From Micromonospora pattaloongensis (lineage in GTDB: Bacteria > Actinomycetota > Actinomycetes > Mycobacteriales > Micromonosporaceae): DNA of 64,000 nt. A program made the translations under genes and the position numbers. The DNA lies in contig NZ_FNPH01000001.1 in NCBI RefSeq assembly GCF_900107255.1, positions 1 through 64,000 on the forward strand, written 5' to 3'. Shown piece by piece: positions 41,763-51,080 of the stretch. Numbering within the stretch: position 1 is the first letter of the stretch; every line of letters begins with the position of its first letter. The notes under the pieces were generated by a model. The model ran no database searches. It saw nothing but the letters and a program-made list of their open reading frames with translations, and was not told the origin of the DNA.

Positions 41763-42776
41763 TCAGGCCCGCCGACCGTGCCATTCCCGCAGCACGTTCG
41801 TCTCGTCCTCGCGGGACAGACCGCCAGCCACGCCCGGCCGATGGGCCGCGCCGAGCCACTCCAGAGTCGCCCGGGCGGTCTCGGCCAACGGCCGGGTGGT
41901 CAGCCCCGCCGCGAGCGACGCCGAGACGTCGCGGGCCATGAACCCGGCGTACTCCGGCAACGGCAGCCAGAGCGGCAGCGCCCGCTCCCCCGCCCACGGG
42001 CGCACGTCGCGCTCGATGAGGAAGTCCTGATCGACCCAGGTGAGCCGGGGCTGCGGGCGACCGACCCCGGCCGCCACCGCGGCGAGGAACGCCGCGCGCG
42101 GCATCGGCGCGCCGATACCGTCGTACGTCCCGGCGAGCCCGGTCTTGCCGGCCCGCACCAGCCACCCGGCCAGGTCCGCCACGTCGACGCACTGCACCGG
42201 CGCGTCCGGGGTCCCGGGCGCCAGCACCTCGCCACCGTCGGCGAGCCGCCGCACCCAGTACCCGAAGCGCTCGGTCGGATCCTCCGGCCCCACGATCAGC
42301 CCCGCCCGGCAGACGAACAGCCGCTGTTCGTCCACGACCGCCCGGAAGGCCTCCTCGCACGCCACCTTGCATGGTCCGTACCACTGCTGGGCGTCGCCGG
42401 TCGGGTCGTCGATCTCCGGGGGCGGCGGTGGCAGCAGCGGCGTGGTCGCGACCGTCCCGCCCGGCGTGCCGTGGTCGGCGTAGACCGAGCCGGTCGAGAC
42501 GTACGACCAGTGGCCGACCCGGCCGGCGAGCGCGGCGACCGCGTGCCGGGCGTGACTCGGGCGGCGCGTGACGTCCACCACCGCGTCGAAGGTCTCGCCC
42601 TCCAGCATGGACAACCCCTGCGGCGAGTCCCGATCCACGGCGACGAACCGGACACCCGGCACGGGCGTCCCCGCGACGCCGCGCGCCGCGCAGGTCACCT
42701 CGTGGCCGGCGTCGCGGGCGTGCCGGGCGACGGCCCGGCCGAGGAAGACGGTGCCACCGAGAACAAGAATCCGCAT
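41763..42776 (-). CDS. NAD-dependent epimerase/reductase family protein, 337 aa
   Basis: Extended SDR Rossmann fold: MRILVLGGTVFLGRAVARHA opens with the nucleotide-binding GGTxFLG, followed by VVDVTRRPSHARHAVAALAG and VSTGSVYADHG with Ser/Tyr of the active site. C-terminal DVADLAGWLVRAG and WVDQDFL are typical of a reductase subgroup common in actinobacteria. The ATG at 42776 gives the canonical N-terminus; the frame is open to 42833. The substrate is probably a nucleotide sugar or a carbonyl, not determined. Confidence 0.82.
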   Translation of the reverse strand: MRILVLGGTVFLGRAVARHARDAGHEVTCAARGVAGTPVPGVRFVAVDRDSPQGLSMLEGETFDAVVDVTRRPSHARHAVAALAGRVGHWSYVSTGSVYADHGTPGGTVATTPLLPPPPPEIDDPTGDAQQWYGPCKVACEEAFRAVVDEQRLFVCRAGLIVGPEDPTERFGYWVRRLADGGEVLAPGTPDAPVQCVDVADLAGWLVRAGKTGLAGTYDGIGAPMPRAAFLAAVAAGVGRPQPRLTWVDQDFLIERDVRPWAGERALPLWLPLPEYAGFMARDVSASLAAGLTTRPLAETARATLEWLGAAHRPGVAGGLSREDETNVLREWHGRRA

Positions 42777-42868
42777 ACGCCGATGGTGCGGCGCGACGTC
42801 GCCGCTGTCGGCACGCTTTCGCCGGCAGCGCAACGATTACGCGCTCCGCGTACCGGTACGGTGTCGCC

Positions 42869-43552
42869 ATGCGACGGCGCAGTGTCCTGGTCACCGGCGG
42901 TACGGGCGGACTCGGCGGGGCGGTGGTGGCCGCCTTCGCCCAGGCGGGTTGGCGGGTGGTCGCGGCGGCGCGCTCCGCCGACGCCGACGCCGCGGGCCCG
43001 GTCGTGCCGGTCCGCGCCGACCTGACCGACGCGGCGGCGGTGGACCGGGCGGTGGCGGTCGCGGCCGGCGACCCGGACGCGCCGCTGCGGGCGGTGGTGA
43101 ACCTCGTCGGCGGGTACGCGGCCGGCGGACGGGTGCACGAGACCGACGTGGCCGAGTTCGAGCGGATGATGACGCTCAACCTGCGCCCCACCCACCTGGT
43201 GACCCGCGCCGCCCTGCCCCACCTGATCGCGGCCGGCGGCGGCGCGGTCGTCTGCGTCTCGTCGCGCGCGGCGCTCGCGCCGTTTCCCGGGGCGGCCGGC
43301 TACGCCACCGCCAAGGCGGCGGTGTCGGCGTTCGCCGCCGCGGTCGCGGTCGAATACCGCCCCTTCGGCGTGCGCTGCAACACCGTCGTGCCGGGCGTCA
43401 TCGACACCCCGGCCAACCGGGCCGCCCAGCCCGACGCCGACCACGGGCGCTGGGTCGACCCCGCCGACATCGCGCCCGTGATCCGGTTCCTCGCCGACGA
43501 CGAGTCGGCGCCGACGACCGGGGCGGTGATCCCCGTCTACGGCCGCAGCTGA
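42869..43552 (+). CDS. SDR family oxidoreductase, 227 aa
   Basis: Classical short-chain dehydrogenase: nucleotide motif VTGGTGGLGGAV (residues 8-19), NLVGGYAAGG in place of the usual NNAG, active-site Ser in VCVSSRAAL, and catalytic YATAK. The C-terminus has the RCNTVVPGVIDTPANR loop. It probably reduces a ketone or hydroxyl substrate with NADP; the substrate is unknown. It diverges from the epimerase gene and its 3' end overlaps the convergent kinase gene by 16 nt. Confidence 0.88.
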   Translation: MRRRSVLVTGGTGGLGGAVVAAFAQAGWRVVAAARSADADAAGPVVPVRADLTDAAAVDRAVAVAAGDPDAPLRAVVNLVGGYAAGGRVHETDVAEFERMMTLNLRPTHLVTRAALPHLIAAGGGAVVCVSSRAALAPFPGAAGYATAKAAVSAFAAAVAVEYRPFGVRCNTVVPGVIDTPANRAAQPDADHGRWVDPADIAPVIRFLADDESAPTTGAVIPVYGRS

Positions 43553-44220
43553 CCCGCGGCCACCGGCTCCGGCCCGTCGGGCAGCCAGCCGCGCAGCTCC
43601 TCGTCGATCGCCCGGCTCACCTCGTCCGGGGTGCCGTTCGCGTCGACCACCACGAAGGTGCGCGACTCCGGCAGCGAACGGTAGGCGCAGGACGCCGCGG
43701 TCAGGAACTGCAGCGTCTCGGAGTCGGTGCCGCGCGCCTCGATCCGGCGCTGCGCCTCCTGCGGGTCGACGGTGAGCAGGAACGTCACGTCCGGCGGCGG
43801 GAAGACCGAGTACGCGATCCGCGCCACCGGCTCCCACTGCGGCGCGCCGTGCGAGCGGATGCTGGCGTACTGGCAGACGGCGTAGCGGTCCATCACCGCG
43901 ACCCGGCCGCCGAGAATCGACCTCAGCACCGCGCGGGCGATCGCCAGCCAGCGCAGCGTGGACTCGACCAGCAGCAGGCCGGTGCGCCCCAGGAGTCGTT
44001 GCGCGTCACCGCGCCCCAGCCGCGCCGCGAGCCGGCCGAACCACCGCCGGCCCCCCGCGTTCTGCGCGTACATCGCCGGCACGCCGCGCTGCGTCAACGC
44101 CGCCGCCAGCCGGTGGGCCTGGGTCGTCTTACCCGACCCGTCCACGCCGATCAGCGCCACCGAGCGCAACCGCCCCCGGCGCGGCGCGCCCCTCCGAAGG
44201 TGCTCCCGAGATCCGACCAT
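43537..44220 (-). CDS. thymidylate kinase-like P-loop protein, 227 aa
   Basis: P-loop kinase of the dTMP kinase-like group: SVALIGVDGSGKTTQAHRL (residues about 20-38, Walker A GVDGSGKT), the DRYAVCQYASIRSHG segment where dTMP kinase has DR(Y/F), and LLTVDPQEAQRRIEARG as the lid/Walker B region. Several bacterial members act on other phosphates, and the enzyme might be a lipid-sugar or polysaccharide-linked kinase. It ends by overlapping the convergent SDR gene. A true housekeeping tmk is expected elsewhere. Confidence 0.75.
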   Translation of the reverse strand: MVGSREHLRRGAPRRGRLRSVALIGVDGSGKTTQAHRLAAALTQRGVPAMYAQNAGGRRWFGRLAARLGRGDAQRLLGRTGLLLVESTLRWLAIARAVLRSILGGRVAVMDRYAVCQYASIRSHGAPQWEPVARIAYSVFPPPDVTFLLTVDPQEAQRRIEARGTDSETLQFLTAASCAYRSLPESRTFVVVDANGTPDEVSRAIDEELRGWLPDGPEPVAAGQLRP

Positions 44221-44418
44221 GCTCAGCAAGGCTACGAGGCGGCGACAACCGCGGATCGTGACGAAACGCCCGGTCGGGCGCGGACGGGTGGGTGCGGCAC
44301 CGACGAAGCGGCGGGGGTCACAGCGCGCCATCGCCGCAGAGGCGGCCGCAGAGGTGTGAACGGGCAGACCCGCGGGTACCGGTTGATTCCCTACCGACAC
44401 CGACCACGGGAGGCCAGG

Positions 44419-44997
44419 ATGGCTCACCGCGGAGACGAGGGGCTGCTGCACACCCTCAAACGCGTCGCCGCCACGCTGAAGCAGTCGGACGTGCCGTTCG
44501 CGCTGGGTGGCAGCTTCGCCGTCTACGCCCACGGCGGCCACTCCAGCGACCACGACGTCGACTTCCTGATCCGCGAGGAGGACGTCGAACGGGCGCTGGC
44601 CGCGCTCGTCGCGGAAGGGTTCACCGCGGAGCGACCGCCGGAGGACTGGCTCGTGAAGGTGTACGACGACCAGGGCCGGATGGTGGATCTGATCCACCGC
44701 CCGGTGGAGACGCCGGTCACGGACGAGACGTTCGGCGACACGGTGACCCGCTGCGTCGACGCCATCCACATGCCGGTGCTGTCGGCGTCCCAACTCATGG
44801 TGCACAAGCTGCTGAGCTTCTCCCAGCACTACTGCGACTTCGCCCGCGGCCTTCCGCTGGCCCGCTCGCTGCGCGAGCAGATCGACTGGGACCGGGTGCG
44901 CAAGGAGACCGCGAACTCGCCGTACGCCGAGGCGTTCCTGGTGCTGCTGGACCGGCTCGACGTCGTGCCGTCCGACGGAAAGGAGCTCGCGGCGTGA
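44419..44997 (+). CDS. nucleotidyltransferase family protein, 192 aa
   Basis: N-terminal minimal nucleotidyltransferase fold with FALGGSFAVYAHGGHSSDHD and DHDVDFLIRE; the GG/GS and DxD pattern supplies the metal and nucleotide sites. The second half (about 110-192) is a helical bundle. It starts with a GGGAGG ribosome site and ends overlapped by the next start (GTGA). The family includes MNT-type antitoxin-like and tRNA- or protein-modifying enzymes; without a HEPN partner a toxin-antitoxin role is unsupported. First of four coupled genes. Confidence 0.78.
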   Translation: MAHRGDEGLLHTLKRVAATLKQSDVPFALGGSFAVYAHGGHSSDHDVDFLIREEDVERALAALVAEGFTAERPPEDWLVKVYDDQGRMVDLIHRPVETPVTDETFGDTVTRCVDAIHMPVLSASQLMVHKLLSFSQHYCDFARGLPLARSLREQIDWDRVRKETANSPYAEAFLVLLDRLDVVPSDGKELAA

Positions 44998-45266
44998 GTG
45001 ACGACAACGCGACCGTCAAACCGCTCGACGAGTACGCGGAGGCGGCGGTGCAGCGGCTGCTCACCGAGCACGCGCAGGTCGCCGAGCAGGGCATCACCGT
45101 GGTCCGCCGGGACCACACCCTGCTGCTCCGCGGCGAGGTCGCGAGCCCGCAGCGCCGGGACGAGATTCTGCGGCTGGTCACCGAGCACTTCCCCGACGTC
45201 ACGATCGCCTGCGACATCGGGGTGACGCGGGCACCGGAACCGTCCGAGGTGGAGGAGCTGCCGTGA
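44994..45266 (+). CDS. BON-like domain protein, 90 aa
   Basis: GTG start overlaps the nucleotidyltransferase stop. The product has EAAVQRLLTEHAQVAEQGIT followed by VVRRDHTLLLRGEVASPQRRD and EHFPDVTIACDI, giving the beta-alpha-beta order of a BON domain with LRGEVxSxxxRDEI as the best match. BON domains bind phospholipids or other ligands, usually outside the membrane; no signal peptide is present here, so a cytosolic role is likely. Its stop overlaps the next start. Confidence 0.65.
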   Translation: MSDDNATVKPLDEYAEAAVQRLLTEHAQVAEQGITVVRRDHTLLLRGEVASPQRRDEILRLVTEHFPDVTIACDIGVTRAPEPSEVEELP

Positions 45267-46033
45267 TCCGCATTGCCGCCGTCGGCGACGTGCACATGGA
45301 CGAGGACGTGCTGGGCCGCTACCGGCCGGCGCTGGAGCACCTGCCCGACCGGGCGGACGTGCTGCTGCTGGCCGGCGACCTGACGCGGCACGGCACCGAG
45401 TCGGAGGCGCGCTGTGTGGCCGCCGAGTTCGGCGGGCTGGGCGTGCCGGTGGTGACCGTGCTGGGCAACCACGACCATCATTGCGACCAGGTGCCGCAGG
45501 TGGTGAAGGTGCTGTCCGACGCCGGTATCACCGTGCTGGAGGGGAACAGCACCGTGATCGACGTCGGTGGCGTCCGGCTCGGTGTCGCCGGCGCGAAGGG
45601 CTTCGGCGGCGGCTTCGCCGGGCGGTGCGCCAGCGAGTTCGGCGAGCCGGAGATGAAGGCGTTCGTGCGCACCACCGGGGCGATCGCCGAGCGGCTGGGC
45701 ACGGCGCTGCGCGAGCTGGACTGCGACGTACGGGTGGCGCTGACCCACTACTCCCCGGTGCCGGACACGCTCGCCGGTGAGCCGCTGGAGATCTATCCGT
45801 TCCTCGGCTCCTACCTGCTGGGTGAGGCGATCGACTCCGCGCCGACCGCGCTGGCCCTGCACGGCCACGCGCATCTGGGCAGCGAACGGGGCACCACGCC
45901 GGGGGGCGTGCGGGTCCGTAACGTCGCGCACCCGGTGATCAAGCAGGCGTACAGCGTGTTCCATCTGAGCGAGACCGAGCTGGCGGGATCCTCGACACAG
46001 GTTTCCGGCGCGGCCAGCGGGGTACATCAATAG
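45263..46033 (+). CDS. metallophosphoesterase, 256 aa
   Basis: Calcineurin-like phosphoesterase with all metal-binding motifs in order: GDVHMDE (residues 8-14), LLAGDLTRHG, VLGNHDHHCD, a His in LTHYSPVPDT, and LHGHAHLGSERG. Two metals, commonly Mn or Fe/Mn, hydrolyse a phosphomonoester or diester. Substrate unknown; bacterial homologues act on cyclic nucleotides, RNA or phosphosugars. It is coupled to the BON-like gene by GTGA and followed after 2 nt by a tiny membrane-protein gene. Confidence 0.9.
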   Translation: MIRIAAVGDVHMDEDVLGRYRPALEHLPDRADVLLLAGDLTRHGTESEARCVAAEFGGLGVPVVTVLGNHDHHCDQVPQVVKVLSDAGITVLEGNSTVIDVGGVRLGVAGAKGFGGGFAGRCASEFGEPEMKAFVRTTGAIAERLGTALRELDCDVRVALTHYSPVPDTLAGEPLEIYPFLGSYLLGEAIDSAPTALALHGHAHLGSERGTTPGGVRVRNVAHPVIKQAYSVFHLSETELAGSSTQVSGAASGVHQ

Positions 46034-46035
46034 CC

Positions 46036-46179
46036 ATGGACCTTCTACTCTGGATTCTCGCAGTCGTACTGGTCGTGGCCGGTGTGCTCGCGCTGTTCCG
46101 CCGGCAGATCCTGTGGGGCGTCGTCCTCATCATCGTCGGGCTGCTGGTCGGCCCCGGCGGAGTCAGCATCTTCAGTTAA
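46036..46179 (+). CDS. GPGG-motif small membrane protein, 47 aa
   Basis: Two hydrophobic helices (LLLWILAVVLVVAGVLAL and GVVLIIVGLLVG) separated by FRRQILW, ending GPGGVSIFS. This short membrane protein with a terminal GPGG motif is widespread in actinobacteria. Start ATG at 46036 with the ribosome site embedded in the preceding gene's end. Role unknown. Confidence 0.8.
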   Translation: MDLLLWILAVVLVVAGVLALFRRQILWGVVLIIVGLLVGPGGVSIFS

Positions 46180-46438
46180 CCGCCGCTCCCACTGCTATCC
46201 CCTCGTATTCCCCCCGTTCCATACCTCCCTCCGTATCCCCGGACCCGCCGGGGCCGTCGCATCCGGGCCTTCGTCCTCCCCGACTGGTGGACCCGGCCGC
46301 GGCGGCCCCGGCGCTCTCGTGTGGGCACCGGCCGCCCCTCCGTCACGGCCGGATGTCGCGTCGCCACCGGCCATTCGCGGTCGCCGGGTTTCTGAATCGT
46401 TACGGGCTCGTGCCCGTTCAGCGCTGGACGACGATCGC
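46180..46438. other. gene-free promoter region upstream of the alpha-glucoside operon
   Basis: A pyrimidine-rich stretch (46185-46260) is followed by low-information GC-rich sequence. No credible gene was seen on either strand. It presumably carries the promoter of the transport operon; the operator at 46439-46452 lies at its right end. Confidence 0.4.
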
Positions 46439-46452
46439 TGCAAGCGCTTACA
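46439..46452. promoter_or_regulatory. putative LacI-family operator of the aglEFG-like operon
   Basis: TGCAAGCGCTTACA contains the LacI-type core AAGC-GCTT with near-symmetric flanks (TG/CA). It lies 75 nt upstream of the solute-binding protein start. The LacI-family gene at 50010 in the same operon is the likely binder. Inference. Confidence 0.6.
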
Positions 46453-46526
46453 TGTGGTGACGCCCACAGTGACGGCGACCGGCGCGAGCCACCCGGCTCC
46501 GGGCGCCGGAGAGGAAGGAGGACGGC

Positions 46527-47867
46527 ATGGCGGTCTTTTCCCGGCCCCGCCAAGCCCTCATGCTCGCCAGCGTGCTGGGCCTGGCCATGAGCGCCACGGC
46601 CTGCGGCGGCAGCGACGACAGCAAAAACAACTCGGGGTCCGGCGACTGCGCGGCCTACGAGCAGTACCAGGGCAACGACGGCAAGACGGTCTCCATCTAC
46701 GCGTCGATCCGTGACGCCGAGGCCGACCTGCTGCAGCAGTCCTGGGAGGAGTTCAGCGACTGCACCGGCATCGAGATCGAATACGAGGGCAGCGGCGAGT
46801 TCGAGGCCCAGTTGCAGGTACGGGTCGACGGCGGCAACGCCCCCGACATCGCGTTCGTGCCGCAGCCCGGTCTGCTCGCCCGCTTCGCCGAGAGCGGCAA
46901 GCTCAAGCCGGCGTCGGCCGAGACCAAGACGATGGCCGAGAAGAACTACCCGGCTGACTGGCTGAAATACAGCACCGTCAAGGGCACCTTCTACGGCGCG
47001 CCGCTCGGCTCCAACGTGAAGTCCTTCGTCTGGTACTCGCCGAAGATGTTCGCCGAGAAGGGCTGGAAGGTCCCGACGACCTGGGCCGAGCTGATGACGC
47101 TCAGCGACCAGATCGCGGCCGCCGGCACCAAGCCGTGGTGCGCCGGCATCGAATCCGGCGACGCGACCGGCTGGCCGGCGACCGACTGGATCGAAGACCT
47201 CATGCTGCGTACGCAGACGCCGGAGGTCTACGACCAGTGGACCACCCACGGCATCCCGTTCAACGACCCGCGGGTCGCGGCGGCGGTCGACCAGGCGGGC
47301 CAGATCCTGAAGAACCCGAAGTACGTCAACGGCGGCTTCGGTGACGTCAAGACCATCGCCTCCACCTCGTTCCAGGAGGCCGGCACGCCGATCGTCCAGG
47401 GCAAGTGCGCGCTGCACCGGCAGGCGTCGTTCTACGCCAACCAGTGGCCGCAGGGCACCAAGGTCGCCGAGGACGGGGACGTCTTCGCGTTCTACTTCCC
47501 GGCCATCGACCCGGCCAAGGGCAAGCCGGTGCTCGGCGGCGGCGAGTTCACCGTCGCGTTCGCCGACCGGCCGGAGGTGCAGGCGGTGCAGACGTACCTC
47601 GCCTCGTCCGAGTACGCCAACAGCCGCGCCAAGCTCGGCAACTGGGTGTCGGCGAACAAGGGTCTGGACATCAACAACGTCAAGAACCCGATCGACAAGC
47701 TCTCCGTCCAGATCCTGCAGGACCAGCAGACCACCTTCCGGTTCGACGGTTCCGACCTGATGCCGGCCGCGGTCGGCGCCGGCACCTTCTGGAAGGGCAT
47801 GGTCGACTGGATCAACGGCAAGGACACCGCGTCGACGCTCACCTACATCGAGAACTCCTGGAAGTGA
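46527..47867 (+). CDS. aglE: ABC transporter alpha-glucoside-binding lipoprotein (AglE-like), 446 aa
   Basis: Lipoprotein signal with lipobox at MSATACGGSDDSK (Cys about residue 26). A solute-binding fold typical of carbohydrate uptake family follows, with VRVDGGNAPDIAFVPQPGL and LPSNVKSFVWYSPKMF-like motifs (observed PLGSNVKSFVWYSPKMF). In context it feeds the two permeases and the GH13 glucosidase downstream, matching the aglEFG maltose or trehalose systems of Streptomyces and Actinoplanes. The substrate could be maltose, trehalose, sucrose or another alpha-glucoside. Strong GGAAGGAGG ribosome site. Confidence 0.85.
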   Translation: MAVFSRPRQALMLASVLGLAMSATACGGSDDSKNNSGSGDCAAYEQYQGNDGKTVSIYASIRDAEADLLQQSWEEFSDCTGIEIEYEGSGEFEAQLQVRVDGGNAPDIAFVPQPGLLARFAESGKLKPASAETKTMAEKNYPADWLKYSTVKGTFYGAPLGSNVKSFVWYSPKMFAEKGWKVPTTWAELMTLSDQIAAAGTKPWCAGIESGDATGWPATDWIEDLMLRTQTPEVYDQWTTHGIPFNDPRVAAAVDQAGQILKNPKYVNGGFGDVKTIASTSFQEAGTPIVQGKCALHRQASFYANQWPQGTKVAEDGDVFAFYFPAIDPAKGKPVLGGGEFTVAFADRPEVQAVQTYLASSEYANSRAKLGNWVSANKGLDINNVKNPIDKLSVQILQDQQTTFRFDGSDLMPAAVGAGTFWKGMVDWINGKDTASTLTYIENSWK

Positions 47868-47945
47868 CCGCGGTGGTGGTCCGGCCCGGTCGACCGGGCC
47901 GGACCACCCGGCGGCAGTGGCTCGCACATCCCGCGGGGAGGGCGG

Positions 47946-49004
47946 ATGAACTTCGACGTCGCGGCTGAGGCCGACAAACTCACGATGTTGGGCTACGGCC
48001 TGCTGGCCTTCGTCGTGGTCGTCGGCGGCCTGCTGCTCCTGCTCGACATCGTGCCGAGCTGGTTCGCCCGGCAGCGCGAGCAGCGCCTCGCGATGGCGGT
48101 CGCCGGCGTTGACCCGGCGGCGCCCCCACCGGCGCGGCGGAAGCCACGGGAATGGCTGTTCGGACTCTTCTTCCTGCTCCCGGCGGTCCTGCTGCTCCTC
48201 GTCGGGCTGGTCGTGCCGGCGATCCGCACCGTCCTGCTCTCCTTGATGGACGGCCGGTCGGAGAGCTGGGTCGGGCTCGACAACTACTCCTGGATGTTCT
48301 CCCAGGACGAGATCCTCAGCGTGCTGACCAACACGCTCGTCTGGGTGCTCCTGGTGCCGTTGCTGGCCACCTCGGTCGGCCTCATCTACGCCGTGCTGGT
48401 GGACCGGGCCCGACTCGAGTCGCTGGCCAAGGCGCTGGTCTTCATGCCGACCGCGATCTCGTTCGTCGGCGCCGGCATCATCTGGAAGTTCGTGTACGCC
48501 TACCGCGGCCCGGAACAGGAGCAGATCGGCCTGCTCAACCAGCTCGTGGTGGGGTTCGGCGGCGAGCCCCAGCAGTGGCTGCAGAACCCGCCGCTCAACA
48601 CGCTCTTCCTGATCGTCGTCATGGTCTGGATTCAGGCCGGCTTCGCGATGGTCGTGCTCTCCGCGGCCATCAAGGCGATCCCCGCCGACGTGGTCGAGGC
48701 GGCCCGGCTCGACGGCGTGAACTCCTGGCAGATGTTCTGGCGGATCACGATGCCGAGCATCCGGCCCGCGCTGATCGTGGTCGTGGTCACCATCTCGATC
48801 GCCACGCTCAAGCTCTTCGACATCGTCCGGACGATGACCAACGGCAACTACGACACCAACGTCATCGCCACCGAGATGTACAACCAGGCGTTCCGGTACG
48901 GCCAGACCGGCCAGGGCTCGGCGCTCGCCGTGTTCCTCTTCGTCCTGGTCATCCCGATCGTGATCTACCAGATCCGTAACCTCCGGAAGCAGCGGGAGGC
49001 GTGA
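47946..49004 (+). CDS. aglF: ABC sugar transporter permease (AglF-like), 352 aa
   Basis: MalF-type inner-membrane permease with six or more helices. An N-terminal helix (LLAFVVVVGGLLLLLDIVP) and cytosolic loop precede the core. The EAA loop that contacts the ATPase reads VVEAARLDGVNSWQMFWRITM. ATG at 47946 follows GGGAGGG. It pairs with the next gene; the ATPase is absent, as expected for systems that use a shared MsiK-type ATPase encoded elsewhere. Confidence 0.87.
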   Translation: MNFDVAAEADKLTMLGYGLLAFVVVVGGLLLLLDIVPSWFARQREQRLAMAVAGVDPAAPPPARRKPREWLFGLFFLLPAVLLLLVGLVVPAIRTVLLSLMDGRSESWVGLDNYSWMFSQDEILSVLTNTLVWVLLVPLLATSVGLIYAVLVDRARLESLAKALVFMPTAISFVGAGIIWKFVYAYRGPEQEQIGLLNQLVVGFGGEPQQWLQNPPLNTLFLIVVMVWIQAGFAMVVLSAAIKAIPADVVEAARLDGVNSWQMFWRITMPSIRPALIVVVVTISIATLKLFDIVRTMTNGNYDTNVIATEMYNQAFRYGQTGQGSALAVFLFVLVIPIVIYQIRNLRKQREA

Positions 49005-49008
49005 CAGC

Positions 49009-49971
49009 ATGACCACCACCCCGACCCGGCCCGCTCCCGCCACCGCCGCCGCACCGCCGGGGGGCGCCGCCGCCCGCGTCCGCAAGAGGCTGAACACGCG
49101 GACCGCGACGGTCGTCTCGATCATCATCGCGGTCCTCTGGACGATCCCCACGTTCGGGCTGTTCATCTCCTCGTTCCGGCCCGAGAACGACATCAAGAGC
49201 ACCGGCTGGTGGACGTTCTTCACGGACCCGCAGGTGACGCTGGAGAACTACCAGGAGGTGCTCTTCGGACGGACCGCGTCGTCGGGGCAGCTCGCCAGCT
49301 ACTTCATCAACTCGCTCGTGATCACTCTGCCGTCGGTGCTCTTCCCGCTGGCCTTCGCCGCGCTCGCCGCGTACGCGCTGGCGTGGATCAACTTCCGCGG
49401 CCGCGACTGGATCTACATCTGCGTGTTCGCGCTGCAGATCGTGCCGCTGCAGATGGCGCTCGTGCCGTTGCTGAGCTTCTTCTCCGAGGGCGTCACCGTG
49501 GGCGGCGTGACGCTGCTGCCCGCCTGGGGACTCACCGGTGAGGAGCGGTTCATTCAGGTCTGGTTCGCGCACACCTGCTTCGCGCTGCCGCTCGGCATCT
49601 TCCTGCTGCACAACTTCGTGTCGCAGCTGCCGCGCGACCTGATGGAGGCGGCCCGGGTCGACGGCGCCACCCATCCCAAGATCTTCCGCACCATCGTGCT
49701 GCCGCTGATCACACCGGCGCTCGCCGCCTTCGGCATCTTCCAGTTCCTCTGGGTCTGGAACGACCTGCTGGTGGCGCTGATCTTCGCGGGCGGCGGCAAG
49801 CAGACCGCCCCGCTGACCGTCCGGCTGGCCGAACTGGCCGGCACCCGCGGCAACGAGTGGCAGCGGCTCACCTCCGGGGCGTTCGTGTCGATCGTCATAC
49901 CGTTGATCGTCTTCCTGTCTCTGCAGCGCTACTTCGTCCGCGGCCTGCTCTCCGGGAGCGTGAAGGGCTGA
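49009..49971 (+). CDS. aglG: ABC sugar transporter permease (AglG-like), 320 aa
   Basis: MalG-type permease with six membrane helices and an Ala/Pro-rich N-terminal tail. The EAA motif is LMEAARVDGATHPKIFRTIVLP. It starts 4 nt after the AglF gene with a GGAGG ribosome site, so the two are translated together as a heterodimeric channel. The C-terminus LQRYFVRGLLSGSVKG is typical of MalG proteins. Confidence 0.88.
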   Translation: MTTTPTRPAPATAAAPPGGAAARVRKRLNTRTATVVSIIIAVLWTIPTFGLFISSFRPENDIKSTGWWTFFTDPQVTLENYQEVLFGRTASSGQLASYFINSLVITLPSVLFPLAFAALAAYALAWINFRGRDWIYICVFALQIVPLQMALVPLLSFFSEGVTVGGVTLLPAWGLTGEERFIQVWFAHTCFALPLGIFLLHNFVSQLPRDLMEAARVDGATHPKIFRTIVLPLITPALAAFGIFQFLWVWNDLLVALIFAGGGKQTAPLTVRLAELAGTRGNEWQRLTSGAFVSIVIPLIVFLSLQRYFVRGLLSGSVKG

Positions 49972-50009
49972 GCTCACCGACCGTTCCGGGTCGGCGCAAG
50001 GTGACTGCC

Positions 50010-51035
50010 GTGACCAGAATCGACGACGTCGCCCGCCTGGCGGGCGTCTCCACCGCGACCGTCTCGCGGGCCCTGCGCGGCCTGCCGACCGTGTCGGACG
50101 GCACCCGGCAACGGGTGCTGGAGGCGGCGGCGCGGCTGGGCTACACGGCGTCGCCCAGCGCGTCCCGGCTCGCCGGCGGGAAGACCCGCTCGGTCGCGGT
50201 CGTCGTGCCCCGGATCACCCGCTGGTTCTTCAGCACCGTCGTCGAGGCCGCCGAGGAGGCGCTGCACCACGCCGGCTACGACCTGCTGCTGTACAACCTC
50301 GGCGGCCGGGAACGGACGCGGCAACGGCTGCTGCACACCACCAACCTGCACAAGCGGGTCGACGCCCTGATGCTGGTCGCCACCCCGCTGCAGGCGGCGG
50401 ACGTCGCGATGATCGGCAAGCTCGCGCTGCCCGGCATCACGGTCAGCTCGGGCACCGACGTCCCCGGCTGGCCGAGCATCCGGATCGACGACGTCGCCGC
50501 CGCGCGGACCGCCACCGGTCACCTGCTCGCCCTCGGGCACCGCCGGATCGCGCACATCTGCGGCGACGGCGCCGACGAGCTGGCGGTCAGCACCCACCTC
50601 GACCGCCGCCGCGGCTACCTGGCGGCGCTGGCCGACGCCGGCGTACCGGCCGACCCGCGGCTGAACGTGGAGGCCGAGTTCACGATCGGCGGCGGCGAGC
50701 GGGCGATGACCGAGCTGCTGCGCCGCGAGCCGCCGCCGACCGCGGTCTTCGCCGCCTCCGACGAGATGGCGATGGGCGCGATGGCCGCGCTGCGCCAGGC
50801 GGGGCTACGCGTGCCGCAGGACGTCAGCGTGATCGGGATCGACGACCACGATCTGGCCGGGGTGGTCGGGCTCAGCACCGTCGCGCAGCCCGCCGCCGAA
50901 CAGGGCCGACTCGCCGCACTGGCACTGCTCCGCCCGCTGCGCGACGGCACCGGGCACCATGATGGAGCGGATCCGGTGATCCTGCCCACACGTCTGGTCG
51001 TTCGTGAGTCGACCGCGCCACCACCGGGAAGCTAA
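50010..51035 (+). CDS. LacI family repressor of the alpha-glucoside locus, 341 aa
   Basis: HTH with hinge at residues 1-60 (RIDDVARLAGVSTATVSRAL) and a periplasmic-binding-like effector domain with SVAVVVPRITRWFFSTVVEA and DVSVIGIDDHDLAG. The GTG at 50010 follows AAGGTG; another GTG at 50001 is possible. Placed between the permease and the glucosidase genes, so it is the likely autoregulator of the locus, acting at 46439-46452. The inducer is presumably an alpha-glucoside or a breakdown product. Confidence 0.88.
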   Translation: MTRIDDVARLAGVSTATVSRALRGLPTVSDGTRQRVLEAAARLGYTASPSASRLAGGKTRSVAVVVPRITRWFFSTVVEAAEEALHHAGYDLLLYNLGGRERTRQRLLHTTNLHKRVDALMLVATPLQAADVAMIGKLALPGITVSSGTDVPGWPSIRIDDVAAARTATGHLLALGHRRIAHICGDGADELAVSTHLDRRRGYLAALADAGVPADPRLNVEAEFTIGGGERAMTELLRREPPPTAVFAASDEMAMGAMAALRQAGLRVPQDVSVIGIDDHDLAGVVGLSTVAQPAAEQGRLAALALLRPLRDGTGHHDGADPVILPTRLVVRESTAPPPGS

Positions 51036-51080
51036 CCGACGCGGCCGGGAGGCGAGCAGCAGAAACGACGGGAGAGCGCC

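Noticed and set aside
44419-45266. Toxin-antitoxin system (nucleotidyltransferase plus small partner)
   Set aside because: No HEPN protein is present; the partner looks BON-like and the genes continue into a metallophosphoesterase operon.
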